Below, piece by piece: positions 15,341 to 23,899 of a DNA stretch of 39,481 nt (within the stretch, counting starts at the first letter, position 1; the number at the start of each line of letters is the position of its first letter). A model generated the notes under the pieces. It was not told the origin of the DNA. It saw nothing but the letters and a program-made list of their open reading frames with translations, and ran no database searches. A program made the translations under genes and the position numbers. Source of the stretch: Verrucomicrobiota bacterium (GTDB taxonomy: Bacteria; Verrucomicrobiota; Verrucomicrobiia; Limisphaerales; UBA11320); assembly GCA_016199985.1 (NCBI GenBank), contig JACQFQ010000065.1:1-39481 (forward strand), in the 5' to 3' direction.

Positions 15341-16399
15341 CTAAGCGTCGCCACCGCCGCCGCCGCCGTCACCGCCGCCGCCGCTGTCGCCACCGCCCCC
15401 GCCAAAATCTCCTCCACCGCCACTGTCAACATCGCCCCCGGAACTGGTCCAGTCCCCTCCCACGTCGGAGGGCTGAGAGTCCGAGTGAGTCGATCCAAAC
15501 CCGTCGGACGCGCGCGCATCGCCGCCCAGGAAGCGATCATAGAGCCAGCTTCCCGCGATCGCCCCTCCGATGCCACCGAGCAGGCTCGAGAAAAACCCGC
15601 CGCCGCCGCCGTATCCGTATCCACCGCCCATCCCGCCCATCCCCGGCGCTCCGCCGCCCATCCCTCCGCGAAGCAATCGCACGACGAAGCCAACAAGCAT
15701 GATGCCTCCGAGCACAAACACTCCAATCACAATATACGAGCCTATGGAACTCCCGAACGACGAGGATCCTCCCGGCGCGTCCTGACGCATGGGCGCGGCC
15801 GAAGCTGGAGACCGCAGAGTGGATCCACCCTGGAGATTGCCGCGGAGCGTCCGTTCGACGAAGGCCACGCCTGAGCGAAGTCCCTCGTCGAATTTGTCCT
15901 CGCGGAAACTGGTTTGTATGACACGAACAAGCTCATCGCGGTCCGAGGTCAAAAACGCGCGCTGGCGGGTTGCCTGGCCGATCCCGACCTGGATGCGATA
16001 ACGATGGGGAGGCGGCTCCTTCATCACGAGGACATAGATGCCGTCGATCCGCGCCGACTGCGCGCGGTCGCGAACGAAGCCGGAGAAGAACTCCTCCCGA
16101 TTGCGAGCATAGTCCTCCTTCCGGTTCTCGGGAACTCCCGCAAAGGTTTCCACGACGAGATCCTTCCGAAGATCCCTTTGAATCCGGCGGACGGCGTCAT
16201 CCGCCTGCTTCACCGCGCTGGGTGAGAACAGGCCGGCGCTGTCGCGGACTTCGGGACCCACGGCCAGAGCGGCGCCCCCGCCCAGCCAGCAAGCCGCCAA
16301 CACCCCGATCATCAGGAGTCCACGATGCGCGTTTTTCATGGGCCATTCATGGCCGAATGCCCCGCCTTTAGCGAATGGTATTTGCATGGCGCACACCAT
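15341..16399 (-). CDS. TPM-domain (YgcG-like) membrane protein with Gly-rich tail
   Basis: An exported protein with a TPM domain (PF04536). After a signal or anchor segment (GLLMIGVLAACWLGGG) the mature part starts with VRDSAGLFSPSAVKQADDAVRRI, the usual N-terminal block of the family, then IDGIYVLVMKEPPPHRYRIQVGIG and FREDKFDEGL. A second membrane segment (YIVIGVFVLGGIMLVGFVVRLL) is followed by a Gly-rich low-complexity tail with GGGG runs and Asp/Ser residues ending GGDA. Topology is therefore a periplasmic TPM domain with a membrane anchor. Bacterial TPM proteins are poorly understood; plant relatives act in photosystem II repair. The start at 16399 is preceded by AGGAG at five bases; an ATG at 16339 would give a more usual signal peptide and may be the true start. 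Confidence 0.8.
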   Translation of the reverse strand: MVCAMQIPFAKGGAFGHEWPMKNAHRGLLMIGVLAACWLGGGAALAVGPEVRDSAGLFSPSAVKQADDAVRRIQRDLRKDLVVETFAGVPENRKEDYARNREEFFSGFVRDRAQSARIDGIYVLVMKEPPPHRYRIQVGIGQATRQRAFLTSDRDELVRVIQTSFREDKFDEGLRSGVAFVERTLRGNLQGGSTLRSPASAAPMRQDAPGGSSSFGSSIGSYIVIGVFVLGGIMLVGFVVRLLRGGMGGGAPGMGGMGGGYGYGGGGGFFSSLLGGIGGAIAGSWLYDRFLGGDARASDGFGSTHSDSQPSDVGGDWTSSGGDVDSGGGGDFGGGGGDSGGGGDGGGGGGDA

Positions 16400-16515
16400 A
16401 GGGGCTCCTGGCGGTCTGTCTTCAGTCAAAATCGACCCCGGGATAGGCCAGTTTCCTGAAACCCCCGCGCGCCGCCCGGTGTCTTGACTTCAGCGTCCTC
16501 GGATCGCGCTTGATC

Positions 16516-17751
16516 ATGAACTCGAACAGCCCGCTGCCCCCCTCCGCCGACCCCCTCCAGGCCCCGCAACCCCGCCGTGAATTCCTCCGAGCCCTCGCCC
16601 TCGGCGCCGCGCTGTCCCCCTGGGCGCCTTCCGCCCTCACCGCCGCCCCCGCTTCGACTTTTTCGCCCGCCCCGCGCGACTACCGCGGACCGAACGTGAT
16701 CCTGATCCGCTTCGGCGGCGGCGTGCGCCGACTCGAGAGCATCGATCCTCAGCACACCTACGCGCCTTGCTTCTGCCACGACCTCATCCGCCGTGGCGCT
16801 CTCTTCCCCCAGATGGCCATCGACTCGTTCTCCCAAATCGAAACGAGCCACGGCCAGGGCACGCTCTACCTCCTCACCGGCCGATACGACAAATACAAGG
16901 ACATCGGCGGGAAGTTCCTCGGCCAGCGCTTCGAACCCAAGGTTCCCACCCTCTTCGAATACCTTCGCAAGTCCTACAACATCCCCTCGCACCAGGCGCT
17001 TCTCATCAATGGCGAGGATCGGAAGGACGAGGAGTTTTACAACTTCAGCAACCACACGCTCTACGGAGTCGACTTCCGATCCGCGACCCTCAGCCTCCAC
17101 CGATTCAAGGCTTACCTCCTCCGACGTCAACTGTCCGAGGGAGGCCTTCGAGACAAGGAGGTCGCGGAGAAACAGAAGGAGCTTCTGAAGCTGGAGTCCC
17201 TGGATTACCGAACTCAGGGGAAGGATCGGCAATCTCCCGAGATCGAGAGATTCTGGGAGCGCTGGCGCGGGCATTACGGCGAGGCGGGCCTGGTGAATCC
17301 GCGCGGCGACCGACTGCTCACCGATCTCGCGCTCCGGGCCCTCCAGCAGCTGAAGCCCCGGCTGATGATGGTGAACTACAATGACCCCGACTACGTGCAC
17401 TGGGGCATCGCGTCGCATTACACCCGCGGCATCACTGTGATTGACGAGGGCATCAAACAGATTGTGAGCGCGGTCGAGGCCGATCCCGCCTACCGCGACA
17501 ACACCGTGTTCGCGATCGTTCCCGACTGCGGACGCGACACCAATCCCTTCGCCCCCGTGCCCTTTCAACATCATTTCAACTCGAAGTCGGCGCGCGAGGT
17601 CTTCGCGCTCTTCTTCGGACCCGGGATCGCGAAGGGCGTGGTCGTGGATCGGCACGTCGAGCACATCAGCGTCGCCTCAACGATCGGCCACCTCATGGGC
17701 TTCAAGGCCGAGCACGCCGAAGGACGAGTCCTGGAGGAGGCAATCGCTTGA
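16516..17751 (+). CDS. Tat-exported alkaline-phosphatase-superfamily protein
   Basis: A 411-residue protein with a twin-arginine signal (PRREFLRALALGAALSP at about residues 20-36) followed by Ala-rich cleavage sequence, so it is exported folded. The core follows the sulfatase/phosphopentomutase plan: NVILIRFGGG replaces the usual first metal strand NVLLI-x-x-DD; HGQGTLYLLTGRY holds the region of the nucleophile; NYNDPDYVHWG then TVIDEGIKQIV match the central D-x-x-x-H block; and IVPDCGRDTNPF with the later HHF supply C-terminal metal ligands. Function could be a phosphatase, sulfatase or phosphotransferase; the altered first motif argues against an ordinary sulfatase. I take the ATG at 16516; a TTG six bases earlier is possible. 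The stop codon overlaps the TTG start of the next gene. Confidence 0.7.
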   Translation: MNSNSPLPPSADPLQAPQPRREFLRALALGAALSPWAPSALTAAPASTFSPAPRDYRGPNVILIRFGGGVRRLESIDPQHTYAPCFCHDLIRRGALFPQMAIDSFSQIETSHGQGTLYLLTGRYDKYKDIGGKFLGQRFEPKVPTLFEYLRKSYNIPSHQALLINGEDRKDEEFYNFSNHTLYGVDFRSATLSLHRFKAYLLRRQLSEGGLRDKEVAEKQKELLKLESLDYRTQGKDRQSPEIERFWERWRGHYGEAGLVNPRGDRLLTDLALRALQQLKPRLMMVNYNDPDYVHWGIASHYTRGITVIDEGIKQIVSAVEADPAYRDNTVFAIVPDCGRDTNPFAPVPFQHHFNSKSAREVFALFFGPGIAKGVVVDRHVEHISVASTIGHLMGFKAEHAEGRVLEEAIA

Positions 17752-18968
17752 GCGCTCCCGGCCCCCTGCCGCCGCCGTTGCCCTCGGCCGCGGCCCAGGA
17801 GGCGACCGCGCCGCTGGAGTTCGCCCCCCCCACCCTGTTCCCTCGTCGGAGTCGGACGCGACGAGCCCTCTCGATGCTCGGGAGAAATCTGCTGGGAATG
17901 TTCGCGGTCCAATCGATTCTGGGGGCCCTCATGGCGCTGGGCTGGACCGCTCGATCGATGCAACGGGAGGGACACAAGGTCTGGGCTCGCGGGAGCGGAC
18001 TCAAGGATTGGCCGGAAGCGCTGGACGCCGTTCCCGCCCTGCGTCCCTGGGCGCACTGGCCGACATGGCTTCGCGCCCCGGCTCAAGAGCCCGAAGCGCC
18101 GACGGGAAAGACCGGCCGCGCGAGGGCCTGGCTCAGACGCCATCTTGGGGGCGTGCCGCAACATCTCAAGACCGGCGCCCAGATGCTCTTCAACACCGCC
18201 GTGCTGGTTCTGCCTGCGACGGCGATGATGCAATTCGCCTGGTATGACGGGTGGAACAACTCGTTTAACAAGGGATACGAGCAGGCATTTGTCGGACCCT
18301 TGATCAGCGTGTTCGCGATCCTGGGATTCATCGCGGCGATGTTTCACGTCCCTTTTGCCCAGGCGCGACAGGCCCTCTCGGGCGACTGGCGTCGCTTCTA
18401 TGACTTTCGGCTGATCCGGAAGCTTGTTCGTCGCGCCTGGCTCAGCAGCGCGACGCTCGCCGCAGCCTACGCCCTGCTCTGCGTGCCGCTCACGGTGATT
18501 CGATCCCTCCCGACGTTCTTCCCGCAGTTCAACGCCCATCTCCCGAGCTACACCGAGCCCCAGCGCATTCACCTCCTGAACCAATACTTCTTCTTCACCG
18601 CGGCCGTCTTCTTCCCGATCTTCGTGTCCTTGCATCTCAGGGCCGCCCGCGCCTACGCGGCGGCGCTGCTTTCGGCGGCCCAGAGCGGAGCGGTTTCCGA
18701 AGGGGACCTGGCTAAAAGCGAGTGGCGGATGATGAACACGCTCGGACTCCTCAGGCCCAGAGCCCCGGAGGACCCCCCGGCCTGGAAGCGCGCGGCGCGG
18801 TGGTTCGCGACGCGGACCGGTCAGGCGGCGGCGGTGATCCTCGTGTTTCTTTGCTGGTTCCTGGTGATCGGGCAGGTCTACGTCGGGGAGTTCTTCCTCT
18901 ATCATCCGCGAACCGGTTTCCTGAACCACCCGGTCATTCTTCTCCCCCTGCATCATTCTCTCCCCTGA
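17748..18968 (+). CDS. Multi-pass membrane protein of unknown function
   Basis: I do not recognise a family. The 406-residue protein has a Pro-rich N terminus and about five to six hydrophobic segments: near 43-65 (LGMFAVQSILGALMALG), 148-165 (MLFNTAVLVLPATAMM), 184-203 (LISVFAILGFIAAMF), 238-258 (LAAAYALLCVPLTVI), 280-300 (QYFFFTAAVFFPIFVSL) and 360-380 (AAVILVFLCWFLVIGQVYVG). A soluble Arg-rich stretch lies at 105-135. The start is a TTG at 17748 overlapping the previous stop codon as TTGA, with an exceptionally strong GGAGGAGG site at 17733-17740; this decides the start and shows coupling to the phosphatase-like gene upstream. Possibly an inner-membrane partner of that exported enzyme. A shared operon is the only evidence. 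Confidence 0.65.
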   Translation: MSAPGPLPPPLPSAAAQEATAPLEFAPPTLFPRRSRTRRALSMLGRNLLGMFAVQSILGALMALGWTARSMQREGHKVWARGSGLKDWPEALDAVPALRPWAHWPTWLRAPAQEPEAPTGKTGRARAWLRRHLGGVPQHLKTGAQMLFNTAVLVLPATAMMQFAWYDGWNNSFNKGYEQAFVGPLISVFAILGFIAAMFHVPFAQARQALSGDWRRFYDFRLIRKLVRRAWLSSATLAAAYALLCVPLTVIRSLPTFFPQFNAHLPSYTEPQRIHLLNQYFFFTAAVFFPIFVSLHLRAARAYAAALLSAAQSGAVSEGDLAKSEWRMMNTLGLLRPRAPEDPPAWKRAARWFATRTGQAAAVILVFLCWFLVIGQVYVGEFFLYHPRTGFLNHPVILLPLHHSLP

Positions 18969-19079
18969 TTGAAGATCCTGTTCGACGGATTGAAGAACAT
19001 CGGGTTTTCGTACGTCGATCCTCCTGGACTCGATCGCGACCGGACAGAGCGTGCCTCAATGCCGTGGATTTCCGCGAAT

Positions 19080-19122
19080 TTTCCGGAAATTTTTTGACCC
19101 TTCCCTCCTCGCACGCTACACA
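19080..19122 (+). promoter_or_regulatory. Putative promoter of the tol-pal operon
   Basis: TTGACC (19094-19099), 17-base spacer, TACACA (19117-19122), about 33 bases before the tolQ start. A perfect ten-base palindrome TTTCCGGAAA (19080-19089) sits immediately upstream of the -35 box and could be a regulator site. Confidence 0.45.
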
Positions 19123-19154
19123 GTGTTCCGCGCCGCCGACGCGGCCGCCTTTCA

Positions 19155-19868
19155 ATGCACGTCCCGCTGATTCTATTGGCAGAAAACGACCTCGCCTACG
19201 TTTGGCATCAGGCCACGCCCGAGGCCAAGGTCATTATCGTCGTTCTTCTCTTCTTCTCGATCTTCGCCTGGTCAACGATGGCGCACAAAGCCATCCAGAT
19301 GCGCCGCGCGAGAAGGCTCAACCATTTCTTCGAAGCCGAGTTCAAGAACCAGCAGCATGTCCTCGAGGTCTACGACCGCCAGGTCCAGGTGAGCGACTGC
19401 CCCCTGTTCATGGTTTATGAGGAGGGCTGCAGGGAGCTGGATGTTCATCTCAAGAAGAGGGAGAAGGAATCCGCGCGAAAGCAGTATGTCTCGCTGAAAG
19501 CGATCGAGCATGTGAAGCGCATCTTGGAATCCGCCGTCGCCCGCGAGTCGTTGCGCCTGGAGTCGGGGCTCATCCTGCTGGCGATCGCGGTGAGCGGCGC
19601 TCCGTTTCTGGGGCTCCTCGGCACGGTGTGGGGCGTGATGAGCACCTTCAGCGGCATCGCGATGAAGGGCAAGGCCGACCTCGCCGCGATGGCGCCGGGC
19701 GTGTCCGCGGCGCTCGTCACCACGGTCGCCGGACTGCTCGTCGCCATTCCATCGATGTTCGGATACAACTGGCTGGTCCATAATCTGCGCGTCGCGACGG
19801 TGCAGCTCGACAATTTCGCGCAGGAGCTGATCTCGAAAATCGAGACGGAATACCTGAAGGAAGAATAG
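19155..19868 (+). CDS. tolQ: TolQ/ExbB-type proton-channel subunit
   Basis: A 237-residue MotA/TolQ/ExbB protein. An N-terminal membrane helix (VIIVVLLFFSIFAWSTM, about 26-42) is followed by a long cytoplasmic region and then the two channel helices, LILLAIAVSGAPFLGLLGTVWGVMSTFSGI (about 138-167) and VSAALVTTVAGLLVAIPSMFGYNWL (about 178-202). GLLGTVWG and the Thr in VTTVAG are the family signatures. With TolR it converts proton-motive force into movement of TolA across the periplasm. First gene of tolQ-tolR-tolA-tolB-pal, all with short gaps or overlaps; the TolA-TolB-Pal partners favour TolQ over ExbB. ATG at 19155 has no strong Shine-Dalgarno. Confidence 0.92.
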   Translation: MHVPLILLAENDLAYVWHQATPEAKVIIVVLLFFSIFAWSTMAHKAIQMRRARRLNHFFEAEFKNQQHVLEVYDRQVQVSDCPLFMVYEEGCRELDVHLKKREKESARKQYVSLKAIEHVKRILESAVARESLRLESGLILLAIAVSGAPFLGLLGTVWGVMSTFSGIAMKGKADLAAMAPGVSAALVTTVAGLLVAIPSMFGYNWLVHNLRVATVQLDNFAQELISKIETEYLKEE

Positions 19869-19885
19869 CCCGGACCGGAACCTCC

Positions 19886-20302
19886 ATGCGCCGATTCTCA
19901 CAACGCAATTCGCTGGTGACGCTGAATGAAATCAACATCACCCCGCTGCTGGATCTCGCCTTCGTGCTCCTGATCATCTTCGTGATCACCACGCCGATGC
20001 TCGAGCAGGGCCTGGACCTGAAGCTTCCGGATGGCGGAGTGAAGGACAGGAACACGGACCGCGTGGTGGTGAAGACCGTCGACATCAGCATGCAGGGCAC
20101 CTACTACTACGCCCACAAGCCGCTGAGCCTGGAGGCGGTCGAGAAGGCGTTGGTCGAGGCGCATCGCCAGAACACGAACATGATTGTGTATATCCGGGGG
20201 GATGAGGGATCCCCCCTGAAGCATTGCATCGCGCTATTGAATAGATTGCAGGAGCGTGGCATCAAGGATTACTCGTTGCGCACGTCAACACCCAAGAAGT
20301 AG
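19886..20302 (+). CDS. tolR: TolR/ExbD-type transducer subunit
   Basis: A 138-residue ExbD/TolR protein. A short cytoplasmic N terminus with EINITPLLD is followed by one membrane helix, LAFVLLIIFVITTPMLEQGL. The Asp before it (PLLDLAF) is the conserved proton-path residue. The periplasmic domain carries LKLPDGG and VYIRGDEGSPLKH. Works with TolQ as the stator of the Tol motor. It starts 17 bases after the tolQ stop. Confidence 0.92.
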   Translation: MRRFSQRNSLVTLNEINITPLLDLAFVLLIIFVITTPMLEQGLDLKLPDGGVKDRNTDRVVVKTVDISMQGTYYYAHKPLSLEAVEKALVEAHRQNTNMIVYIRGDEGSPLKHCIALLNRLQERGIKDYSLRTSTPKK

Positions 20303-20361
20303 GAAACGAACCCTGGCCCGGCCGCCGGGCCTCGAAAGGGCGCACAACGCCCAACCGCTCG

Positions 20362-21384
20362 ATGGATCGATCTCAACAAAAGTGTCTGTTCGCCTCCGCA
20401 GGAGGACATGTCACACTTTTTCTGATCTTCGTGTTCGGCTCGGCGTTCCTCATCTCGAAGCCCCCCGTCGATGACCTACCCACGGTTCATGTCTACCCGA
20501 CTGCATTTGTTGACGCGTTGGTGGCGGGCGGCGGCGGCAACCCGGACAAGCCACAAACCGATGCTGTGCCCGGAGGCGCTCCACCGCCCCCGATTCCCTT
20601 GACGCCCTCCGATCCGCAACCACCGGTTCCTGAGCCAATCGTCCAGAAAGTCGTCGACCCGCCCCCTGCGCCTCCCGAGACTCCGAAGAAGGAGGATAAG
20701 CCTCCCACACCAGAAAAACCGATATCGCCACCCAGGCAAACGCCAGCAAAGCGCCCCGACCCCAAGACCACGCTCAAAGACACACCCAAGAAACCCAAGG
20801 ACCCGGTGGAGAGACCGGTGACCGATCCGCCCAAGACCAAGCAGACGCCTCAACAGATCGAAATCGACCCGACAAAAACGGTGGTCCGCAATAACGAGGA
20901 CACAAAGAGAAGAGCCCGTCAGAAGGCCCAGGAAGACGCCGACTTGAAGGCGCGGCAAGAAGCCTACGAAAGAACGAAGGCCGCCACCGATGCCCGCAGG
21001 AGAGCCTTTCAAGAAAGCTTGGCATCGCTCGGAACAGGGTTCTCGAAGGACAAAGGCGTCGCGGTCGAAGTAGGCGGGCCCGGCGGCGAGGCTTACGCGA
21101 ACTATGGTTCCTTTGTGAAGCAGGCCTACGACAGCGCCTGGATTGTGGCTTCGAGTCTGGGGGATGACGACGTCACGGCGGAGGTGACTGTCGTGGTTCT
21201 GAAATCCGGCGAGATCGCGAGCGCTCGCATCTCCCGCCGATCCAGCCTTCCCGCCCTGGACAAAACCATCGAAACCGCGCTCAGTCGTGTGAAGCGGTTT
21301 CCTGCCTTCCCCGAAGGGGCGAAGGATGAGCAACGCACTTTCCGGCTCCGATTTAATCTCAAAGCAAAACGATCCACAGGATGA
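20362..21384 (+). CDS. tolA: TolA/TonB-like energy-transducing periplasmic protein
   Basis: A 340-residue protein with one N-terminal membrane helix (HVTLFLIFVFGSAFLI, about 15-30). A long Pro/Lys/Thr-rich spacer follows (about 65-170, many PPxP and KxPKD repeats), then an Arg/Lys/Ala-rich helical segment (about 180-225, RRARQKAQEDADLKARQ) and a globular C-terminal domain (about 245-340) with SARISRRSSLPALDKTIETAL, the TonB/TolA C-terminal fold. It links the TolQR motor to TolB and Pal at the outer membrane. The spacer is Pro-rich in its first half like TonB and helical in its second half like TolA; the operon context supports TolA. The stop overlaps the tolB start by four bases. Starting ATG at 20362 gives QQKCLFASAGGH before the helix. 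Confidence 0.85.
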   Translation: MDRSQQKCLFASAGGHVTLFLIFVFGSAFLISKPPVDDLPTVHVYPTAFVDALVAGGGGNPDKPQTDAVPGGAPPPPIPLTPSDPQPPVPEPIVQKVVDPPPAPPETPKKEDKPPTPEKPISPPRQTPAKRPDPKTTLKDTPKKPKDPVERPVTDPPKTKQTPQQIEIDPTKTVVRNNEDTKRRARQKAQEDADLKARQEAYERTKAATDARRRAFQESLASLGTGFSKDKGVAVEVGGPGGEAYANYGSFVKQAYDSAWIVASSLGDDDVTAEVTVVVLKSGEIASARISRRSSLPALDKTIETALSRVKRFPAFPEGAKDEQRTFRLRFNLKAKRSTG

Positions 21385-22565
21385 ACCTATTCTCGCATTT
21401 TCGAGGCGCGCGCCTCTGGGCGGCCACAGCCCTGCTTCCCCTCGTCTTGACCGCTGCCGACCAGGACCTGGGTGACATCAACCGCCCCGGAGGCGCCAAC
21501 CTTTTCGCCAAACCCATCCCCGTCTACATCACCGGCTATTCCGGCGAGGTGGACTCCGTGCTGAAGAACGATCTGTTCTTCATGGGCATGGACTCCGTGC
21601 CTGAGGCGCAGGCCAACTACATCCTTTCCGGCAAGTTCGACGGGAGCCAGATCGAAGGCTCCCTGATGGACAAGGTGAACAAGAACTATCTCACCCGTCA
21701 GGCTTTCCGCGGCGGGAACGCCCGGGTGCAGGCGCACACACTCGCCGACACCATCGCCGTCGCATTGGCCCGAGGCCCCGGGATTGCGCGCACGAAGGTC
21801 GCGTTCAAGGCCAAAAAGGGGCAGGTCAGCGAGGTATTCATCAGTGACTACGACGGGTTCAACCTCCAGCAGGTCACCCAGGACAGCACGCTGACGGTGG
21901 CCCCGTGTTGGGCGGGGCGCGAGGTGCTCTACTACACGAGCTACAAGCTGGGAAACCCGGACATCTACTACCACAAGCTCACCACAGGCGAGCGTCATCC
22001 GATCGCCCGGTATCTCGGACTCAACACCAGCGCGGCCGTGTCGCCGGATGGGCAGCATGTCGCGATGATCCTGAGCAAGAGCGGCAATCCAGAGCTCTAT
22101 GTCAGCGATCTGGGCGGGGGCAATCTGCGTCGGCTGACCACCACACCGCAGGAAGAATCTTCCCCGTGCTGGTCGCCGGACAGCCGTGAGATTTGTTATA
22201 CGTCGCGGGCGAGCGGCATCAATCGGCTGTATCGGATCAGCGCGGAGGGCGGCGCCCCACGTCAGATCGCGACGATCGGCGCGAGCAACTGCACCGAGCC
22301 CTCATGGTCGCCCGACGGCAAACTCATCGCCTTTACTTCCCAGGCCGGCAGCTTCCGCGTGTGTGTTGTGGAGGCCAAAGGCGGGGAGGCCGTCGTGCTC
22401 GTGGAGGGGGAGGATCCCTCCTGGGCTCCGAATTCCCGCGCGATCGCTTTTGTAAAACGACAAAATGGAAACCGTGTGCTCTCTCTGCTTGACGGTTACA
22501 GCAAACGCACTAAGGATGTCGCGCGCGTTTGGGAGAGCACCTCGCAACCGAGTTGGTCTCGATAA
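21381..22565 (+). CDS. tolB: Tol-Pal system beta-propeller protein TolB
   Basis: A 394-residue periplasmic TolB. A signal peptide (WAATALLPLVLTAADQ, cut near residue 26) is followed by the N-terminal alpha/beta domain (about 30-130) and a beta-propeller of repeated D-G-x-x-I-A/W-S-P-D units: AAVSPDGQHVAMILS, CWSPDSREICYTSRA, SWSPDGKLIAFTSQ. It binds Pal and the C-terminal domain of TolA. Coupled to tolA by an ATGA overlap. Confidence 0.95.
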   Translation: MNLFSHFRGARLWAATALLPLVLTAADQDLGDINRPGGANLFAKPIPVYITGYSGEVDSVLKNDLFFMGMDSVPEAQANYILSGKFDGSQIEGSLMDKVNKNYLTRQAFRGGNARVQAHTLADTIAVALARGPGIARTKVAFKAKKGQVSEVFISDYDGFNLQQVTQDSTLTVAPCWAGREVLYYTSYKLGNPDIYYHKLTTGERHPIARYLGLNTSAAVSPDGQHVAMILSKSGNPELYVSDLGGGNLRRLTTTPQEESSPCWSPDSREICYTSRASGINRLYRISAEGGAPRQIATIGASNCTEPSWSPDGKLIAFTSQAGSFRVCVVEAKGGEAVVLVEGEDPSWAPNSRAIAFVKRQNGNRVLSLLDGYSKRTKDVARVWESTSQPSWSR

Positions 22566-22586
22566 GCTCTCATCTCCACCAGTGGC

Positions 22587-23228
22587 ATGAAAAAGAACAT
22601 CTCTAATTTTTACCGGTTGGTTCCGGTACTCCTCCTCATCGTCCTCGTCTCCTCCGGCTGCTCGCGCCGAAGCGTCTATGGGACTGCGGTGCCTGGTCGC
22701 AACACCAATGTGGGCGACGATGGCACAGGCGCCCGCCCTCCTCGAACGATCGACAACGGACCTACCATCGGCCCCGGCACGGGTGGAATCACCCCGACTC
22801 CAATCCCGGTCGTCGAAGGCAATGTTCCGAACGCCGACGATGCGGGAGCGCGTGACAAGTGGGACAACGCGATTGAGGACCGGTCGAAGTTTGAAACCCA
22901 GACGGTTTACTTTGATTACGACAAATTCAACATCAAGCCGACTGAGGTGGAAAAAATCCGCACCGTCGCCACGCACATGAAAGCGAACGCCAAGCATCTG
23001 GTCGTTGTCGAAGGCAACTGCGACGAGCGCGGCACCGAGGAATATAACCGAGCCCTCGGCGAGCGACGCGCACAAGCCATCCGTGAGTTTCTCGCTCGCG
23101 AAGGCGTCGCCCCGGACCGTGTTCGCACAATCAGCTACGGCGAGGACCGTCCCGCTGAGAACGGCCATACTGAGGCGGCTTGGTCCAAGAACCGCCGCGG
23201 GGTCTTCGTCCTGATGACGCCGAAGTAA
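22587..23228 (+). CDS. pal: Peptidoglycan-associated lipoprotein Pal
   Basis: A 213-residue lipoprotein. The signal ends in the lipobox LVSSGC with Cys25 as the acylated residue. A Pro/Gly/Thr-rich linker (about 30-85) leads to an OmpA-like domain (about 100-213): VYFDYDKFNIKP, then VEGNCDERGTEEYNRALGERRA, the diaminopimelate-binding signature, and VRTISYGEDRP. It anchors the outer membrane to peptidoglycan and is the end point of the Tol machine. It follows tolB by 21 bases. A CpoB/YbgF gene, which often follows pal, is absent here; a tatA gene follows instead. Confidence 0.95.
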   Translation: MKKNISNFYRLVPVLLLIVLVSSGCSRRSVYGTAVPGRNTNVGDDGTGARPPRTIDNGPTIGPGTGGITPTPIPVVEGNVPNADDAGARDKWDNAIEDRSKFETQTVYFDYDKFNIKPTEVEKIRTVATHMKANAKHLVVVEGNCDERGTEEYNRALGERRAQAIREFLAREGVAPDRVRTISYGEDRPAENGHTEAAWSKNRRGVFVLMTPK

Positions 23229-23249
23229 AAACTCTCAACGACTTCCTCC

Positions 23250-23414
23250 ATGACGAGCTACTGCACACTGGCGTTTCTAGGCTGGCCTGAGATCGTCGCG
23301 ATCCTCGTGATCGTGATGGTTCTATTCGGGGCCAAGAAGCTTCCTGAACTCGCCCGCGGCCTCGGCAGCGGCATCAAAGAGTTCAAGAAAGCCTCCAAAG
23401 ACGAGCCCTCCTGA
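23250..23414 (+). CDS. tatA: Sec-independent translocase subunit TatA/TatE (54 aa)
   Basis: A short complete gene: ATG at 23250, stop TGA at 23412-23414, 54 residues. The product has the TatA pattern: GWPEIVAILVIVMVLFG forms the membrane helix, then the FGAKKLPELARGLGSGIKEF hinge and amphipathic helix, and a Lys/Asp tail (SKDEPS). The FG-x-x-x-LPEL-x-x-LG signature is exact. TatA oligomers form the twin-arginine pore with TatC; no tatC is in the window, but a twin-arginine protein is encoded at 16516-17751. It lies 21 bases after pal on the same strand and may share its transcript. Confidence 0.9.
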   Translation: MTSYCTLAFLGWPEIVAILVIVMVLFGAKKLPELARGLGSGIKEFKKASKDEPS

Positions 23415-23579
23415 TATCTTTGCGAGGTAGGGCGAGACGCCGGCGAACCCCATTCACAGCCCCACGGGTTCGAGGATCGAGAGCGTCCAAACGTTCTCGG
23501 CTTCCCATCAATGCGCGGCTCCCGCCGCCCAATGCCGGAGCGATTGCGTTCGCGACCGGGATCACGCTACGTTCCGTCC

Positions 23580-23789
23580 ATGGACGTCCTCTACGTAACC
23601 GCCAACGGGGAGAAGCGCGCCGCCGCGCTCCCTTGCTCGCTGGAGTCGTTTCTCGAAAGCCAGGGCCTCCGCCCCCGAAGCGTCGTGGTGGAACTGAACG
23701 GCGAAGCCATCGCCCCCTCCGAATTCACAACTCGAAAGCTCCAGTCCGGGGATCGGTTGGAAATCGTGAGGATTGTCGCTGGGGGCTAG
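23580..23789 (+). CDS. thiS: Sulfur-carrier protein ThiS
   Basis: A 69-residue ubiquitin-like protein ending in the GG dipeptide (VRIVAGG) needed for adenylation by ThiF and thiocarboxylate formation. Other family marks are VVVELNGEAIAPSEF and LQSGDRLEIVRIVAGG. It hands sulfur to ThiG in thiazole synthesis for thiamine. The ATG at 23580 fits family length; an in-frame ATG at 23511 would add 23 residues without homology. No thiG, thiF or thiamine riboswitch was seen beside it, so it may also serve another sulfur transfer pathway such as that of a MoaD-like enzyme. Confidence 0.85.
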   Translation: MDVLYVTANGEKRAAALPCSLESFLESQGLRPRSVVVELNGEAIAPSEFTTRKLQSGDRLEIVRIVAGG

Positions 23790-23899
23790 GCGGGCGCCTC
23801 GGCTCAGGCTTCGCCTGCCGCCCGACCTTTCGCGTCTGAGAATGCGGAAAGTCGCGGGGCGTCGCGCTCCAACGACCGCTCCCGGGTTGCGCTGAAACC

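Noticed and set aside
16426..18956. Two long minus-strand frames (16426-17664 and 17571-18956)
   Set aside because: They are antisense to the Tat-exported phosphatase-like gene and the membrane protein, are Glu/Arg/Gly-rich and show no motif.
23415..23579. Possible thiamine (TPP) riboswitch before thiS
   Set aside because: I looked for the conserved CUGAGA and related TPP-box sequences and found none in a convincing arrangement.
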